Assembly (NCBI GenBank): GCA_038501625.1
Contig: JAZAYU010000171.1
Coordinates: 310,001 to 374,000, forward strand
Length of the DNA stretch: 64,000 bases
Reading direction: 5' to 3'
DNA from: Corbicula japonica
Lineage: Eukaryota > Mollusca > Bivalvia > Venerida > Cyrenidae
This document shows, piece by piece, positions 22,760 through 36,400 of the stretch (position 1 is the first letter of the stretch; every line of letters begins with the position of its first letter). A program made the translations under genes and the position numbers. A model generated the notes under the pieces. That model was not told where the DNA came from, made no database searches, and worked only from the letters and a program-made list of their open reading frames with translations.

Positions 22760-23780
22760 CTTCAGTCGTACTCTGTTAAAACCAATATCCTCTATAATTT
22801 AGTCTGACATTTACATGTACAAACAACAATGTGCAACCCCTGTGAGTTGTACTCTGTCTTACTTGCATGGGTTGTTTTATATCAGCAAATTAAGTTTAAG
22901 GATGTTATTTTTTCAGATCAATACATGTTGTATATTGTTCAATACTTCCTGCACTTAATAGCCATTGAATGTATAAATACCCAGTTGTATATTCAATTAT
23001 AAACATGCATCTCCCTTATTTTTTAACCTGTTTTTTTTTTACATTTGTCATAGAAGTTCTTTGTATGAAACAAATCAGGAGTGTTTACATATCAGGTTAT
23101 AAATATTAAAAGTTTCCTTCAATTTACATATAAGATGACAGTTGATTATTTATTGATGATGAAAGATCAGATTAATTTCAAAATTTACAAGTAAACCAAA
23201 TCATGTTTGCAGAGAAAACTTGACATTGATGTATTTACAAGTTCAAGTTTGAAACCAGGTTCAGTTTGAGGGATTTTAAGAGGGGTTTTGAATTTATAAG
23301 TCAAAATTGTTCAAAAACTGAGAAAACAAGTTAAATTTCACAATGTTTACTTGACATATCTATGTCAAGTGATGTGTGTACAACTCAGCATAATTTCAAC
23401 TCAGTTGTAAGCACAACTCTTTAGTGATTTAGAATGCAGATAGTATCCAATGCTTCAAAAAGTGCTTTACTAGTGCTTCACAAGCTTTACAGGCCAATAC
23501 AATCCTTAACAGTTTGCTTGTAGAGAGTGGGTGTGGGGTGATTGTGATGCAGTGGTTCCTGTTTTTCTGTAATGACTCATGACCAGGGTCCAATTTGATG
23601 TGGGAGATGATGCTTTCACTCTGAAATTCCCCAACAGCCTTTTTGATCTGAGAATTTTAGTTTGACTGGATATTAGTGAAAACCGCAAACTCTGAATTAA
23701 CCTGCTTTTGTAAAAATATTTGGGTGCACACCAAGGATATCAGTAAAGCAGGTGGAATGTGCAATATGTCTTAAGATTAA
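22760..23780. other. No gene seen
   Basis: AT-rich DNA. The 60-codon minus frame at 23506-23688 has no support. Confidence 0.4.
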
Positions 23781-23789
23781 TCATGAACC

Positions 23790-24020
23790 CTTTACTCCAT
23801 TGGATATGGCTCATATCTCCTTGGTGACCAATGTAGGTCCAGGGCCAAGATCATAAAACTAAGATTTGAGATCAGTCTCAAATCTCAAGGATCTGATTGG
23901 CTGAAATGGCGACTGGTCGCTATTTCAGCCAATCAGATGCTTGAGATTTGAGACTGATCTCCAGATTTAGTTTTATGATCTTGGGCACAGATCAGCAGTC
24001 AGGGTAGAATTTAATGTTAT
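23790..24020. repeat. F1 fragment interrupted by F2
   Basis: ACCCTTTACTCCATTGGATA and GTAGGTCCAG are the left part of an F1. The F2 at 23842-23996 follows at once, then CAGATCAGCAGTCAG resumes the F1 arm. The right F1 end is not visible. Confidence 0.6.
23842..23996. repeat. Fold-back element F2, copy 2 (nested in F1)
   Basis: GGGCCAAGATCATAAAACT and its inverse TTTTATGATCTTGGGC bound arms CAGTCTCAAATCTCAAGGAT and inverse, with CTGATTGGCTGAAATGGCGA at the centre. Nearly uninterrupted hairpin. Confidence 0.9.
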
Positions 24021-24194
24021 GGGTCCAGGCTTAAATCTGCACTATCATTAATGTAACTGCAGTTGATGGGTTTTATAGACCTTCAACTTTGGTAAATTTT
24101 GATTATCTCACTTTGCAACCTAAGTGAAGACCATTATATAATTCTTTACATCAAATAGAGACCAGTCTACAATTAACAATCTGAAACACAATGG

Positions 24195-24277
24195 ATACAA
24201 GTCTCCATTTTAGCCAATCAGATCCTTGAGATTTGAGACTGGTCTCCATTCTCAGTTTTATAATCTTTGGGCCAGAT
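24195..24277. repeat. F2, right half (copy 3)
   Basis: TTTTAGCCAATCAGATCC, GAGATTTGAGACTGGTCTCC and TTTTATAATCTTTGGGCC. The left half is degraded. Confidence 0.7.
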
Positions 24278-24279
24278 CA

Positions 24280-25005
24280 CAGCAATCTGAGCAGTCACAG
24301 AGCCATTCAAAGGCAAGCTTTAGAACAAAAACTAAGTCTGTAAAATAAATTCAGTCCCATATTATGCAAGGTGCTGGAATTCTGCAACTCTTCTTATAGA
24401 GCATTTGGTTCTGAGGTTTACCTACTATGTGTATCTGTTATTAAGATACCAATCTTTTTATGAGTGCAGCTAATGAATACATGGTATACAGCAATACTGT
24501 ATTGTGCTCTAAAGCACAATTAGCAGGGTTTAAATTTAATGTAGCTTCCAGAAAGTAGTGAACCTGGGAGAAAATTGGCTGTAAAGAGACTCACCTTTTG
24601 ATAAAGTTTAGGTTTTATCTTATCATAAACCTGCTTGATCTTTAACACTCCAGCAGATTTCAGATTTTTTAGGATTTGTTTGTATGTTGTTCCTGGATTT
24701 GATAGAATTTCAATGTGTCTTTTGCTGATAAAATATTTGGGATTTCAAATAGAGTGCAATATAAATTCTTCCATGATGTGAAACTAGGGGTTCAATCTAT
24801 CCATGAGATTAGCTTTTTAAAATTAATGTTTGTGCATGAAAAACATGGATTGCAATGTTTATTTTTACTGCAACTGGACATATTTTGACTGCACCTGGTC
24901 ATAATTATTTTGAGTGCAACTGAACATACAGTGTGCAGACAGATGTTTGACCTCACTGGTCATGAAGACTTATAGGTATTTCAATGAATTTCTGGGATTA
25001 TACCT
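24280..25005. other. No gene seen
   Basis: AT-rich DNA upstream of the adaptor gene's first visible exon; no supported feature. Confidence 0.4.
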
Positions 25006-25007
25006 TA

Positions 25008-25224
25008 TTAACCCTTTATATATATACAGGTTTTATTGCTTGTGTGAACAGTGTAGATCCATAGCTGTCACATCTGTGCCATCTGCCTCAGTTCATCTAC
25101 ACTATTTGCTTCTTGGTCAGAAATAACATATTGAATCAAACAGTGTAGGTCCTGATTAGATTTCACAGATCTACACTTATGATGCATCTTGAATAACAGC
25201 CATATCCAATTGTAAAAAAGGGTT
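25008..25224. repeat. F1 copy (divergent, both ends present)
   Basis: TTAACCCTTTATATATAT start, TGTGTGAACAGTGTAGATCC hairpin arm, GGTCAGAAATAACATATTGA spacer and a right end of AAAAAAGGGTTAAT. Confidence 0.8.
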
Positions 25225-25229
25225 AATCT

Positions 25230-26402
25230 GAGCCCAATCTAAATCACTGTATTATATACAATTCTGGAAAGGCTTATCAGCTTATTACAGTTGTATGTTT
25301 ATTTCTTGTATTATAAAATTTTGCTTGTAGTTTGTTGAACAAATTAGCTTATATCTGAGTGTTCTAACCAGTGTTCAAATTGGTGAATTGTGAAATATAT
25401 TTATGCTACTCAAGTTTGCTAAGCACTAAGAATAGTTTTGTACATATATCTTTTGCTGTATGCCAGTTATTAGTTTAATTTCTTTTAATGCCTCTGATAA
25501 CTTAGTGATATAATTAACAGCATCAAAAAAAAACAACAACACAATTTTAAAGTGTTTTATTTAGAATTGGAATGAGATGATGTTAAAAATGGGTACTGGA
25601 TATGTTGAAAATTGTGGAAAAAAACCCCACAATTTTTGCCAAATAACTCTCTCTGGAACTGCCATTATTCAGTTATTATCTTACAGTCTTTTAAGTGAAA
25701 GTAAAGATTTAGTACTCTACACATGTTGGGTACATGCACATGTTTGAAATATGCGTTAAACATGAGGAATGTCTGTCTGTCTGTCATTCAAGGTTATGTG
25801 AAACATTTACATACAAGTGTATTCTGTGATTCTCATATACCCAGATCATATATAATTATTTCTTATTTAACACAATTTAGACAACCAAAATGTTTTTCTT
25901 ACAGTTCTTACAGCTCAACAGTATTGAACCTAGTAAAATATTGATGTAATGCTAATAAAGCTTGCTTAGGCTTTGTTTCTATTGCAGAATTGTAGAATTA
26001 TAATTATTCTTTGTTTCAAGACGTATAAATTTCAATAACTAATTACTAATGTTCATGTAGGTGGTACTTTATGCTGTGAAAGATTTGTAGAGTGCATGGG
26101 GAAGACTTTACTTGTTATTTTTAAGTTATAATATATGTCAAAGCTGATGTTTAAATAAATACAAAATTATTTTTATGTTGTGTTTTACATCAGAGATCTG
26201 ATGTTATAAATACAAAGTATCTCTACCATTTAATGCAAAAGAATCAGAAATTGAAAAATATCAGTCATTACATAACTGTATACATTTTTGTATCTCGATT
26301 GTTTTCTAAAATGTGTGTATATAAAAAAATTGTTTCTGAAGTTTTGTTATGTGTTTGGAAAATTGCACTGGTTTAAACCTGTTTATTTTGGTTTAACTAC
26401 AG
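25230..26402. other. Intron or upstream sequence, no coding exon seen
   Basis: AT-rich; ends in the branch/pyrimidine region and acceptor TTTTGGTTTAACTACAG at 26402. The 73-codon frame at 25723-25944 is not supported. Confidence 0.5.
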
Positions 26403-27456
26403 GACGAAGAGATCTACGATGACACCAGTGCGGAGATGACGGAAGCCACTGGGCTTAATGCCATAAAGGCAAGATTTGAGCAGGCACAGAACCTGTTTGA
26501 ATCTCCTGCCTCCACATCTGGGCCTAAGCCAGGTGTAACAACCAAACCTAAAGTTCAACCAAAATATGGTGGAGGACCAGGCCTTAACATATGTGCTGGG
26601 ACAACAGAGAAACCGGTAGTGAATTCTTTTAAACCAACCAGTGCAATAGCTAACAATATTAATAAAAATGATACAGCAAAACCAGATAAGCCTCAAAGTA
26701 TAGGTAATAATCCAAGAAGAAATAGTAAACTAAACATTCCAACAGCATTTCTTGGGGACAATACACCAGCATCACCTGTTGAAAATAAGCCCATTCCTGA
26801 AACCAAACCGAAACCTGTACCAAAATGGAAAAGTGATAGCAACAATAATGCAGCCAATGCTAATGTAAATGGAATAGCGCCTGTTGAAAAAATTGATATA
26901 CAGAGTTTAGAAAAAACATTAAGTAGAAGACCTAGTCAACCTGAGAGTCCCAAGGCAGGTATAGCGAAAACATCGCCAAGAGGAAAACCTACTGTTGGAA
27001 GCATTCCGGATGATGAAGGTTCAGGGGGCAGTGCACCTAAGCCCAAATCCCCAAGGGGACGTGGAGCAGGTGGTGGTATTAATGTCCTTGCAATGGTTTC
27101 TTCCATGTCAGGTGACTCTAACTCACCTGTAGATCTAAAATCAAAATTAAGACATGTAGATCCTTCCAAAAAAGGTGTGTCACCTATTACAACGAATACT
27201 GATCATTCCAATAGTTCCAATGAACAGATTCCATGGAGACGAAGTTTGAAAGCAGCAAAGTTCAGGGAGCAAGCCTCCTTCAAACGGAAATCTCTGATAA
27301 CTGTCACAAGAAAGGCAGATGGTAAGGTGTTCCACAGAGTGGGTGAAAATAGTCTGAAATCTGACGAGGGTCCGCCTGACAAACCAGAGAAGTTAGATTG
27401 TGAAGTGGACTTGGAGGCACTTGAACAAGATTATAAGGATGCTTTGATATATGTTG
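26403..27456 (+). CDS. FYB1-like exon 1 of the window (1054 bp)
   Basis: Phase 0 in, phase 1 out; acceptor AACTACAG, donor GTTG then GTAAGT. It opens with DEEIYDDTSAEMTEATG, so an acidic tyrosine motif sits right at the splice junction, followed by LNAIKARFEQAQNLFE, then a low-complexity basic region with many Pro, Ser, Lys and Asn (KPKPVPKWKSD, RKPSQPESPK-like stretches, GRGAGGG). The C-terminal part, PWRRSLKAAKFREQ to DKPEKLDCEVDLEALEQDY, is less repetitive and probably a binding segment. An ATG at 26436 lies in frame, but coding continues upstream of it to the acceptor, so it need not be the start. Confidence 0.88.
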
Positions 27457-30400
27457 GTAAGTGTTATTTGGTATTTCCAGGAAGTTATAAAGTAATGGTA
27501 CTATGAAAGGTCATGGTTATGAAGGGAATACCTTAAAGTGAGACTTGGTAGAAATATTCTGTGCAATGTCCATCTGAGGCAATTGTCATAATTTCTATAA
27601 AGAAAACTGAAAACCTAGGATATTTCAATCTCCAGAGTCCATGAAATTGTTCAGACTTTTTCCTTTTCTGACAACATAGGTCAATGCTTGTAGGCCACTC
27701 CCTTATAAGTCATTGTAATCCTGTGCATTTGATATCGTTAAGTTCAAATTTGTGTATGATGCTGACTGATGTCCCTCTACATTTCCTTGCAGTGGAATAA
27801 CATGTTATTGTTCCGCTTTACCATCTGGCATTTTACCATCAGGTGCAATGTTTATATTTGCACCAATGAAGGGATTTTGACACATTTATTTATATCATCC
27901 ATGATTACTAGATTATAGGTAATGAAAACTGTTCTTTTCCAGACCCCTGGCCTTTTCAGAGGGACTACTTTTTTTTCAAAATTTATAGATGTTGTTTTTC
28001 CAAGCTTAGAAAAATAATCAATGGTCATTAGTACCAGACCTCTTCTTTCTTGTCCCTGAGAATTCTAAAATTTTTAGAGTATTTAATTACCATTTTTACC
28101 CCACTTCAAACATTGAACAGTCTCCCAGTTCTCATACTGAAGAGAAAGAAACAATAAACTGTTACTGGATTTTTATCAAAATTATGTGAGTTTCATTATA
28201 TGTATAAGACATTTTTATAATACATCAATTGTGAATTATGGAGATGCAGCTGCTGTAAGGATTAACCTCCTGGATTTTTATACTTTCTTGGCTATTCAGT
28301 CTCTTTGGAAAGCTATTTGAAGTTTTAGTGCAAACTTGTTGCATCTTATATAAGAAATAAAAAAAAAGATAAGTCAGTTTTGAGCTGACTTCTCAAAAAT
28401 ATCACTGCTTTACTCAGTGGATATGTGTGACCAGTATAGATCCAGATCAGCTGGCATGTCTGTGCCATCTGATCAGGTTCTGCACTGCACTTTTTGGTCA
28501 GAAATAACCTAATAAATAAAAAAAAACAAACAGTGCACATCCTGATCAGATAACACGGATGTGTTTAGCTGATGTGGATCTACACTGTTTGCCCATGCTA
28601 TAAAAATCTTATCAATGAAGAAAATGCAAGCAAGTAAAAGACAGAATTTGAAATGGCTTAATTGTCTGAGAATCAGCCTGGTAAATAGATTATGTTGATC
28701 ATCTGGGAATCTGGGACTGATTACCTGCACTGTGAGAACTAACATGATTGTCTTTGATAGGAGTTTTGATAGATGGTTTCTTCAGTGCAATTGTCATGAG
28801 AGCATGAACATTCTGCTGTTGGAACAAGCTATCATTACAAACATAACATTCATCATAATATTATCTGGTATTTAATACCTTTCAATTTAATGTTATTATA
28901 GTTTTTTTGTCTAATGTGTTTTAAAGTTCATTTATTGTATTTCTGAGTGAATGTTGAGCTCCCAAATCTTTTTTTTTTGTATTTTTTTTTTTTTTTGTAT
29001 TTTTTATGTACAGCGTAAGGCTTATAGGGCCTTAAGTCACACTTATGTCCCTAACCTGCCTTCACCTCAGTAAGATGGAGTTTTGTTTTTAGAACTGTGA
29101 CATTATCATGGTAAAGTTCAGGGCAAACATTAGTACAAAGTTGTTGAATTAATCATAACTTTGCCAACTCCTCATAGGATTTCAACCAAACTTTAAACAA
29201 GTCTTCACTTCAAGCAGACTTATTGTTCCATCAGAGAACCATCTCATGGTAAGGTCAGATCGTAGGATAAAGGTCAAATTTTGTCAGGTAGCATAACTTC
29301 GCAATCAATCACCAAACCAGCAAATAGGGTTGCAAGAAGGGGTGAGCGATAGGGTGTAAAATTTAAAAAAGACCCTTGACTGTTTAAAAAAATATCTTTA
29401 TTATTTTTCTTGCTGGCAGATTTTAGCATCATTGATACATTACAAGCTTTATATAGTTTTTTACTCAATATAAGTTACAGATTGAAATGAGTTTCATCTT
29501 CACAGTCTAGGGTCTACACTGTCTGAGCTGTTAATATTTACACTTCAACTTCATCCTCTACGATGAAGTCTTATTCATCTAACGAATCATAATTTCTCAT
29601 GGTAAACAGTGTGACGTATTACTTTAAAAGGCGTGGCTATAATAGAGCCATTCGCAATTTATTGGACGGTGCACGATGTTTTGACGTGTGACGTCGCCGT
29701 GCACCCAGCTTTTGGCATGAGTTTCTGCGAAAAAGCGTGCCGCCATTCACTTTGTCGTCAATCTAGCTGTTCCAACAGCCATTCGAAAAAGCCGTAATAT
29801 CACGAATTCTTCTAGTTATTTCTGTATTAATGAGATTATTAATGAGTGTAAATGTAAGGATTGAATCAATATTTGATAGTTTCCTTCGGGCTTCACACAC
29901 TTTAAACAACCCAACTGTTTTCCATACCCAAATGGAAACCATCAACTATCGATTCAATCCTTAAGTCAATTTCCTGTGCCCAAGGTTATAAAACTGAGCA
30001 TGGAAACCAGTCTCAAATCTCAAGCATCTGATTGGCTGAAATGGCGACTGGTCACCATTTCAGCCAATCAGATGCTTGAGATTTGAGACTGGTTTCCAGT
30101 CACAGCTTTATAACCTTCAGACCTGACAACACCAATACTGTGTCAAATTCCAAGACAAGTGTGAGACTATTACATAAACCCTTTTCTCCAGAGATGCACA
30201 TATTACATGGGTGAACAGTGTAACATCCAGATTAGCTGGCAAGGATGTACTAGCGGATTTGGGTCTACGCTGGTTGCATGTGTTAGTGTGTCAGGTTTTA
30301 CAGTTTTTAAATCACCACATCTTCAATGTTAAAAGCTATTGGTGATTGTGTTAAAATAGTTTCCTGAATCACCATGGATCTATGTGTCAGCATCCTGTGA

Positions 30401-33400
30401 TGCATTAGAAACAGTGTATCTCAAGTGGCAATCACTTGGCTAATTATCAAGCTGATCCATCAGATAATTATCAAGCTGATCCATCAGATAATAAAGGCTA
30501 CACAATACACAGATCAACCTTTTTCTAATCAGAATTGAAGTACTTAGGATTAATATTCAAAGCATGTGTTTAATGCAAAACTAGGTCATCTTGGGTAAAA
30601 AATGTTGGTCAAATTAAAAGTAAACACAGTTCAAATTTTTATCATATTTTTAGCTCACCTGTCGTGAGCTTTTGTGATCGCCTTTCGTCCGTGGTCTGTT
30701 CACAATTGTTGTCCGCACACTAAGCGGTCTCAATTTTTATCCGATCTTCTTCAAACTTGGTCAGAATGTTTATCTCAATAATATCTAGGTAGTTCGAAAC
30801 TGGGTCATCTTCGGTCAAAAATTAGGTCACTAGGTCAGATTAAAGCAAAAATTTTGTTAATGTAATAGAGGTCACATTTTTAGCTCACCTGTCACATAGT
30901 GACAGGGTGAGCTTTTGTGATCACCCTTCGTCAGTCGTCGATCGTCCGTCAGTCCATTCACAATTGTTGTCCGCACTCTAGCGGTCTTAATTTTCATCCG
31001 ATCTTCTTCAAACTTGTTGAGAATGTTTATCTCAATGATATCATATGAACAGGCTCAATCAAACCGAGCCTGCAGTATTTTCATATTTGTCGTGTTCGGT
31101 GGGTTTCAAATTCCCTTTTCATCTATTTCAATGATATCTAGATCAAGTTCGTAACATGGTCATGTGAACCTTAAAACTAGGTCACTAGGTCAAATTAAAG
31201 AAAAAGCTTGTCCGCACTCTAGCTGTTTTAATTTTGGTGGGATCTTCTTCAGACTTGGTCAGAATGTTTATCTCCATGATATCTAAGTTAAGTTTGAAAC
31301 TGGGTCATGTGACCTTGAAATCTAGTTCACTAGGTCAAATTATAGAAAAAGCTTGTCTGCACTCTAGCAGTCTGAATTTTGGTGTGATCTTTTTTAAACT
31401 TGGTCAGAATGTTTATCTCAATGATACCTAGATCAAATTCGTAACTGGGTCATGTGACCCTGAAAACTATGTCATTAGGTAAAATTAAAGAAAAAACTTG
31501 TCTGCACTCTAGCAGTCTTTATTTTCGTGGGATCTTTTTCAAACTTGGTCAGAATGTTTATCTCAATGATATCTAGGTCAAGTTTGAAACTGGGTCATGT
31601 GACCTTGAAATCTAGGTCACAAGGTCAAATTATAGAAAAAGCTTGTCCGCACTCTAGCGGTCTGAATTTTGGTGTGATCTTCTTCAAACTTTGTCAGAAT
31701 GTTTAGCTCAATGACATCTAGTTCAAGTTCGAAACTGGGTCATTTGACCTTGAAAACTAGGTCACAAGGTCAAATTAAAGAAAAAACTTGTCTGCACTCT
31801 AGCAGTCTTTATTTTTGTGGGATCTTCTTCAATCTTGGTCAGAATGTTTATCTCAATTATATCTAGGTCAAGTTTGAAACTGGGTCGTGTGACCTTGAAA
31901 TCTAGGTCACAAGGTCAAATTTAAGAAAAAGCTTGTCCGCACTCTAGCGGTCTTTATTTTGGTCAGATCTTCAAGCTTGGTCAGAATGATTATCTCAATG
32001 ATATCTAGATAAAGTTCGTAACTGGGTCATGTGACCTAAAAAACTAGGTCACTAGGTAAAATTTGAGAAAAAGCTTGTCCGCACTCTAGTGGTCTTCATT
32101 TTGGTTTGATCTTCTTCAATCTTGGTCAGAATGTTTATCTCAGTAATATCTAGGTCAAGTTCAAAACTGGGTCATGAGACCTTGAAATCTAGGTCAATAG
32201 GTCAAATTATATAAAAAGCTTGTCCGCGCTCTAGCGGTCTTAATTTTGGTCCGATCTTCTTCAAACTTGGTCAAAATGTTTATCTCAATGATATCCAGGT
32301 CAAGATCGAAAGTGGTTCCTGTGACCTTGAAAAGTAGGTTACAAGGTCAAATTATAGAAAATGCTTGTCCGCACACTAACAGTCTTAATTTTAGTTTGAT
32401 CTTCTTCAAACTTGGTCAGAATGTTTATCTCAATGATATCTAGGTCATATTTGTAACTGGATCATGTGACCTTAAAAACTAGGTCACCAGGTCGAATTAC
32501 AGAAAAAGCTTGTCTGCACTCTAGCGGTGTTAGTTTTGAGTCCATCTTCTTCGAGCTTGGTCAGAATGTTTATCTCAATGATATCTTGGTCAAGTTTGAA
32601 ACTGTGTCATGTGACCTTGAAAACTAGGTCACTAGGTCAAGTTTTAATAAAAGCTTGTCTGCACACTAGTGGTCTTAATTTTGGTCTGATCTTCACTTTC
32701 ATTACCATAAGATCTTATTTCTTTCTTGAAATTGCCATATTGCATTATGGGTTCCAGAGGTATGGCCCCTGAAAGTGCAAAAATTAACATTTTAGACCTT
32801 GTCTGCACAATAGCAGCTTCATTTTTGATTTGAATTTAATTAGACTTGTACAATACTTGAGTAACTATAAGATCTTGGTTCCTTTCTTGAATCAGCTAGA
32901 CTTCATTATGGGTTCTAGAGTTGATGGCCCTTGAAAGAGCCAAAGTAAACTGTTTTGATTTCTTCTCCACAATAGCAGCTTTATTTTTTTATTTGATTTT
33001 ACCAAACTTGCACACAACTCTTGCAACCAATGAGCAGTTGTTGACAGGTGAGCGACCCAGGGTCCATACTCTCTTGTTTAAATCTTATATTTGCAGGGGA
33101 CTTTTGTGTTTAGGATGTCTACAACCTTTAAGAAGCTGTTTTATCTGGGGTGAAATTTCGGTCACTAGGTCAGACAGACTTCCCGAAAGTTGAAAAAAGT
33201 GTCAGACATTTGGTCAGACAAGATGTGAAAATCTGTCTGACCGAAACAAATTCTGTCAGACCGAAACAAATTAAAAAATTTATTATCAAGTATTAGGAGT
33301 TCACATTTTTGTCTGACATTCGGTCTGATAACATTAGAAATCATGTCAGACCAGCTCAAATTTTACCAGACAGGTCCTTTGGTCTGGCAACTTTCGGGAT

Positions 33401-36400
33401 GTCTGTCAGATCGAAGATAAAATTAATATTGGTCACATTTTTATCTGACTGCCATCAAATTTTTGTGGATAAGTTTGTTGATGTGGTGTTAAAACTTGAT
33501 CAATAAAGTCATTAAAAAAAAACTTATTTATCAAAATTGTGGTTACTGTTTTTTTAACCAGGTACCATACAGCTAAAGTAAGCTTAGAATTTTTTGTTGG
33601 ACTCAGTAAGTTGGAGTTCAGAAGTGAATTATTTCATGTCAAAAGCCAGTTTAGGCTGAATTAAAGAAAAAAATGTAATCAAAAATTCTAAGATTATCAT
33701 TTAACATGCTTGAATGTTTGTTTAGATGATAATTCAGTGGATTTGGAAATCTGGGTCATCTGGGGGTAAAAAAATTATATGTAGGTCATTTTCATTAAAA
33801 GAAGTAAACACTATTTAATCCCATTATCACAAAACTTGGTCATATCCAAGAAAATGTTGTTATCTCAAGATCTTGCTGTGGCATATTTTCATTCATTATT
33901 ACCAAATTTGCTGAGGACTTTTGTCTTGATGATGTCTTAAACAGATTTGGAACTTGGTTATCTAGCATCATAAAACTAAATAACAAGGACACACAGTGAA
34001 TGCCTTGTTAAAACTATAGGTTACAACAAATATATTCCTAATTATCATCAAACTAAAGTCACAATGTTTATTCTGATGATACCAAGATCAAACTGGGAAG
34101 TTTTTGTATAAAATCTATGCCACCAGGTCAAACAAATTTTCTTATCTCACCAAAGGCTACATGTTTCTTTAAATTATTATCAACCTTTTTAAGGATATTT
34201 GTCTTGATTATGTATGTAGCAAGATCAAAACTGAGTCATCTAGTGTCAACAGAATGAAATGAAATCATTACAGTTCCATCTATTAATAGATTGTTTATCT
34301 TGGGGTTGAGTTCTTTTCTCGTTTCACAATCCAAAATTATTTAAATTCAGTTCTTGCTGAACAGTGCTTGTTCAGACATCAAAGTTAAGTTGTTCTGTTT
34401 TTTCCTTTACACCATGGGCAGACATCTGTGTCATCTGATAAGGATCTACATTATTTGCTTTTTGATTCAATAGGTTATTTCTGATCAATATCTGACCTGA
34501 GTGCAGATCCAGATAAGACGGATGTGCCAGCTGATCTGGATCTCACCCAGTAAAATCATGTATATCATTATGGAGTGAACTGGGTTACCAGTATATACAA
34601 CTTTACTTAGTCTGTAATGTCAACAATTATTTAAGTGCCTAACAGCATAATAGTTCATGATGTTGGGAATAAAGTGCTTGAAACGTAATGTTTTATTGTT
34701 ATACTGTAAATATTGAGTTCAGAAGATAGCATAAAGACTGTGATCTAGCAATAATATATTTTGGTGTAGACATGTGTGTTCAATTTTCCTCCCTCCTTAA
34801 GGAAGTATAATTAAGACAAGTGGTACATTAAGATGACAAAAGGAAGTGTAACATGAGATCTTCTTAAGTTTAACAACAATTGAACCAAATGCCCATTACA
34901 TGTATTTATGTACATGTATAATAATTGACGTGTGTACTCCATAATGCACTTACAATCTTCAGTGACCATTGGTATTGTTGTTTTTCTGGATTTTTTATGT
35001 TGTCCTTTTAAAGAGGGTAGGTAGAACAGAACAGAACAGAACAGAAAGTTATTTTATTAACTCCAACCATACAGACATTGGTGTTTGAGTATACATCACA
35101 TGATGTAAAAATATCCACACATGACATGGTTAACAAGCAAAAAAGTCACAAATTGGAGGGGATGTAAAAGTGGGGTAAATGGTGGTTCTTTATTTCAATT
35201 ATATTAAATTAGCTAACATGAGGAAAAACATAGTATCACCAAGTTCCATTTTGATAATTTTTCACAGAGTTATTGTCCCTTTTAGTTTTTCTATAGGATG
35301 ATATAGGATCATTCATATCTAGGCTGTTCCTCAGAAACCACCAGGTCCTGTTGGAATTTAATGACACTTCTTTGGAGGCTAGTAAGCAAGAGGAGATGTT
35401 CATATTGTTTTCACGTTTTTGCTAATTATTTTTCTTCACATAGTTAAGAGTTTTTGAATTATTGTATTATATGATATAGGGCCATTTTTGTCTGGGAATC
35501 TTATTTCTCAACAACCAAAATTGAAGTTTAAAGACAATTTATTTGAAGCAACAAGAAAAATAAGGCATGACTATATTTTTACTATTTTTCCCATTATGTT
35601 TTGGCTTAATGATTTCTAGGAGAGTTATGGCACTTTGAATTTCTTTGTTGTATAAAATAACACCATTATTGTTGGCCCTGTTTTTAGCAACCTTAGCAGT
35701 AATTATAATTATGAATATTTTAGCAACTTAACTCTTTTCTCCATAAATACGCATTTTTACACATGTGCCACCAGTGTAGATCCAGATCAGCCGGCACATC
35801 TGTGCCGTCTAATCAGGATCTGCACTGGTGCATTTTGGTCAGAAATAACCTAATGTCTCAAAATGCGAACAGTTTAGATCCTGATCAGACGGCACGGATA
35901 TGCCAGCTGATCTGGATCTAAACTGTTCGCCCTCGCAATTAAGGTGTAATTATGGAGGAAAAGGTTAATGAGTGTTCAGATTGCATCACTGTTGTACTAT
36001 ATGTCTCACAATAAAAATCTTACCGAATAAATATATAACTGAATTTTGACACCCCTTTGCCCAGGAAACCAGTGATATGATCTGTAATGTCTACACTGTT
36101 TACTTTAAATTTCTGCAGAATAACATTATGAACAATAATGGATTATTCTTGTTTAAAAAAAATAGTCTTATAATTCTTTGATTAAATTTATGTGTTTATA
36201 TAGGGTCCAGGTGGCCTAAGTAACACATTGCAGCATTTCCTGAAGACAGATCAATATCTTAAATGATTATTAGTTTGAGTTGATCATGTTTTCAGTGTTT
36301 GGCAAAGCAAGATAAGCCAAAATAACAGACTGTGGAAAAATTATTCTGATAGTATACCTGATCATGATTCAAATTGGCAGGACGGAAATGTCTTATCTGT

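Noticed and set aside
31234..32772. Repeated frames of about 65 codons (MFISMIS, SLKLGHVTLKS)
   Set aside because: These are translations of the 144-bp array units; their boundaries are set by the repeat, with no start or stop conservation.
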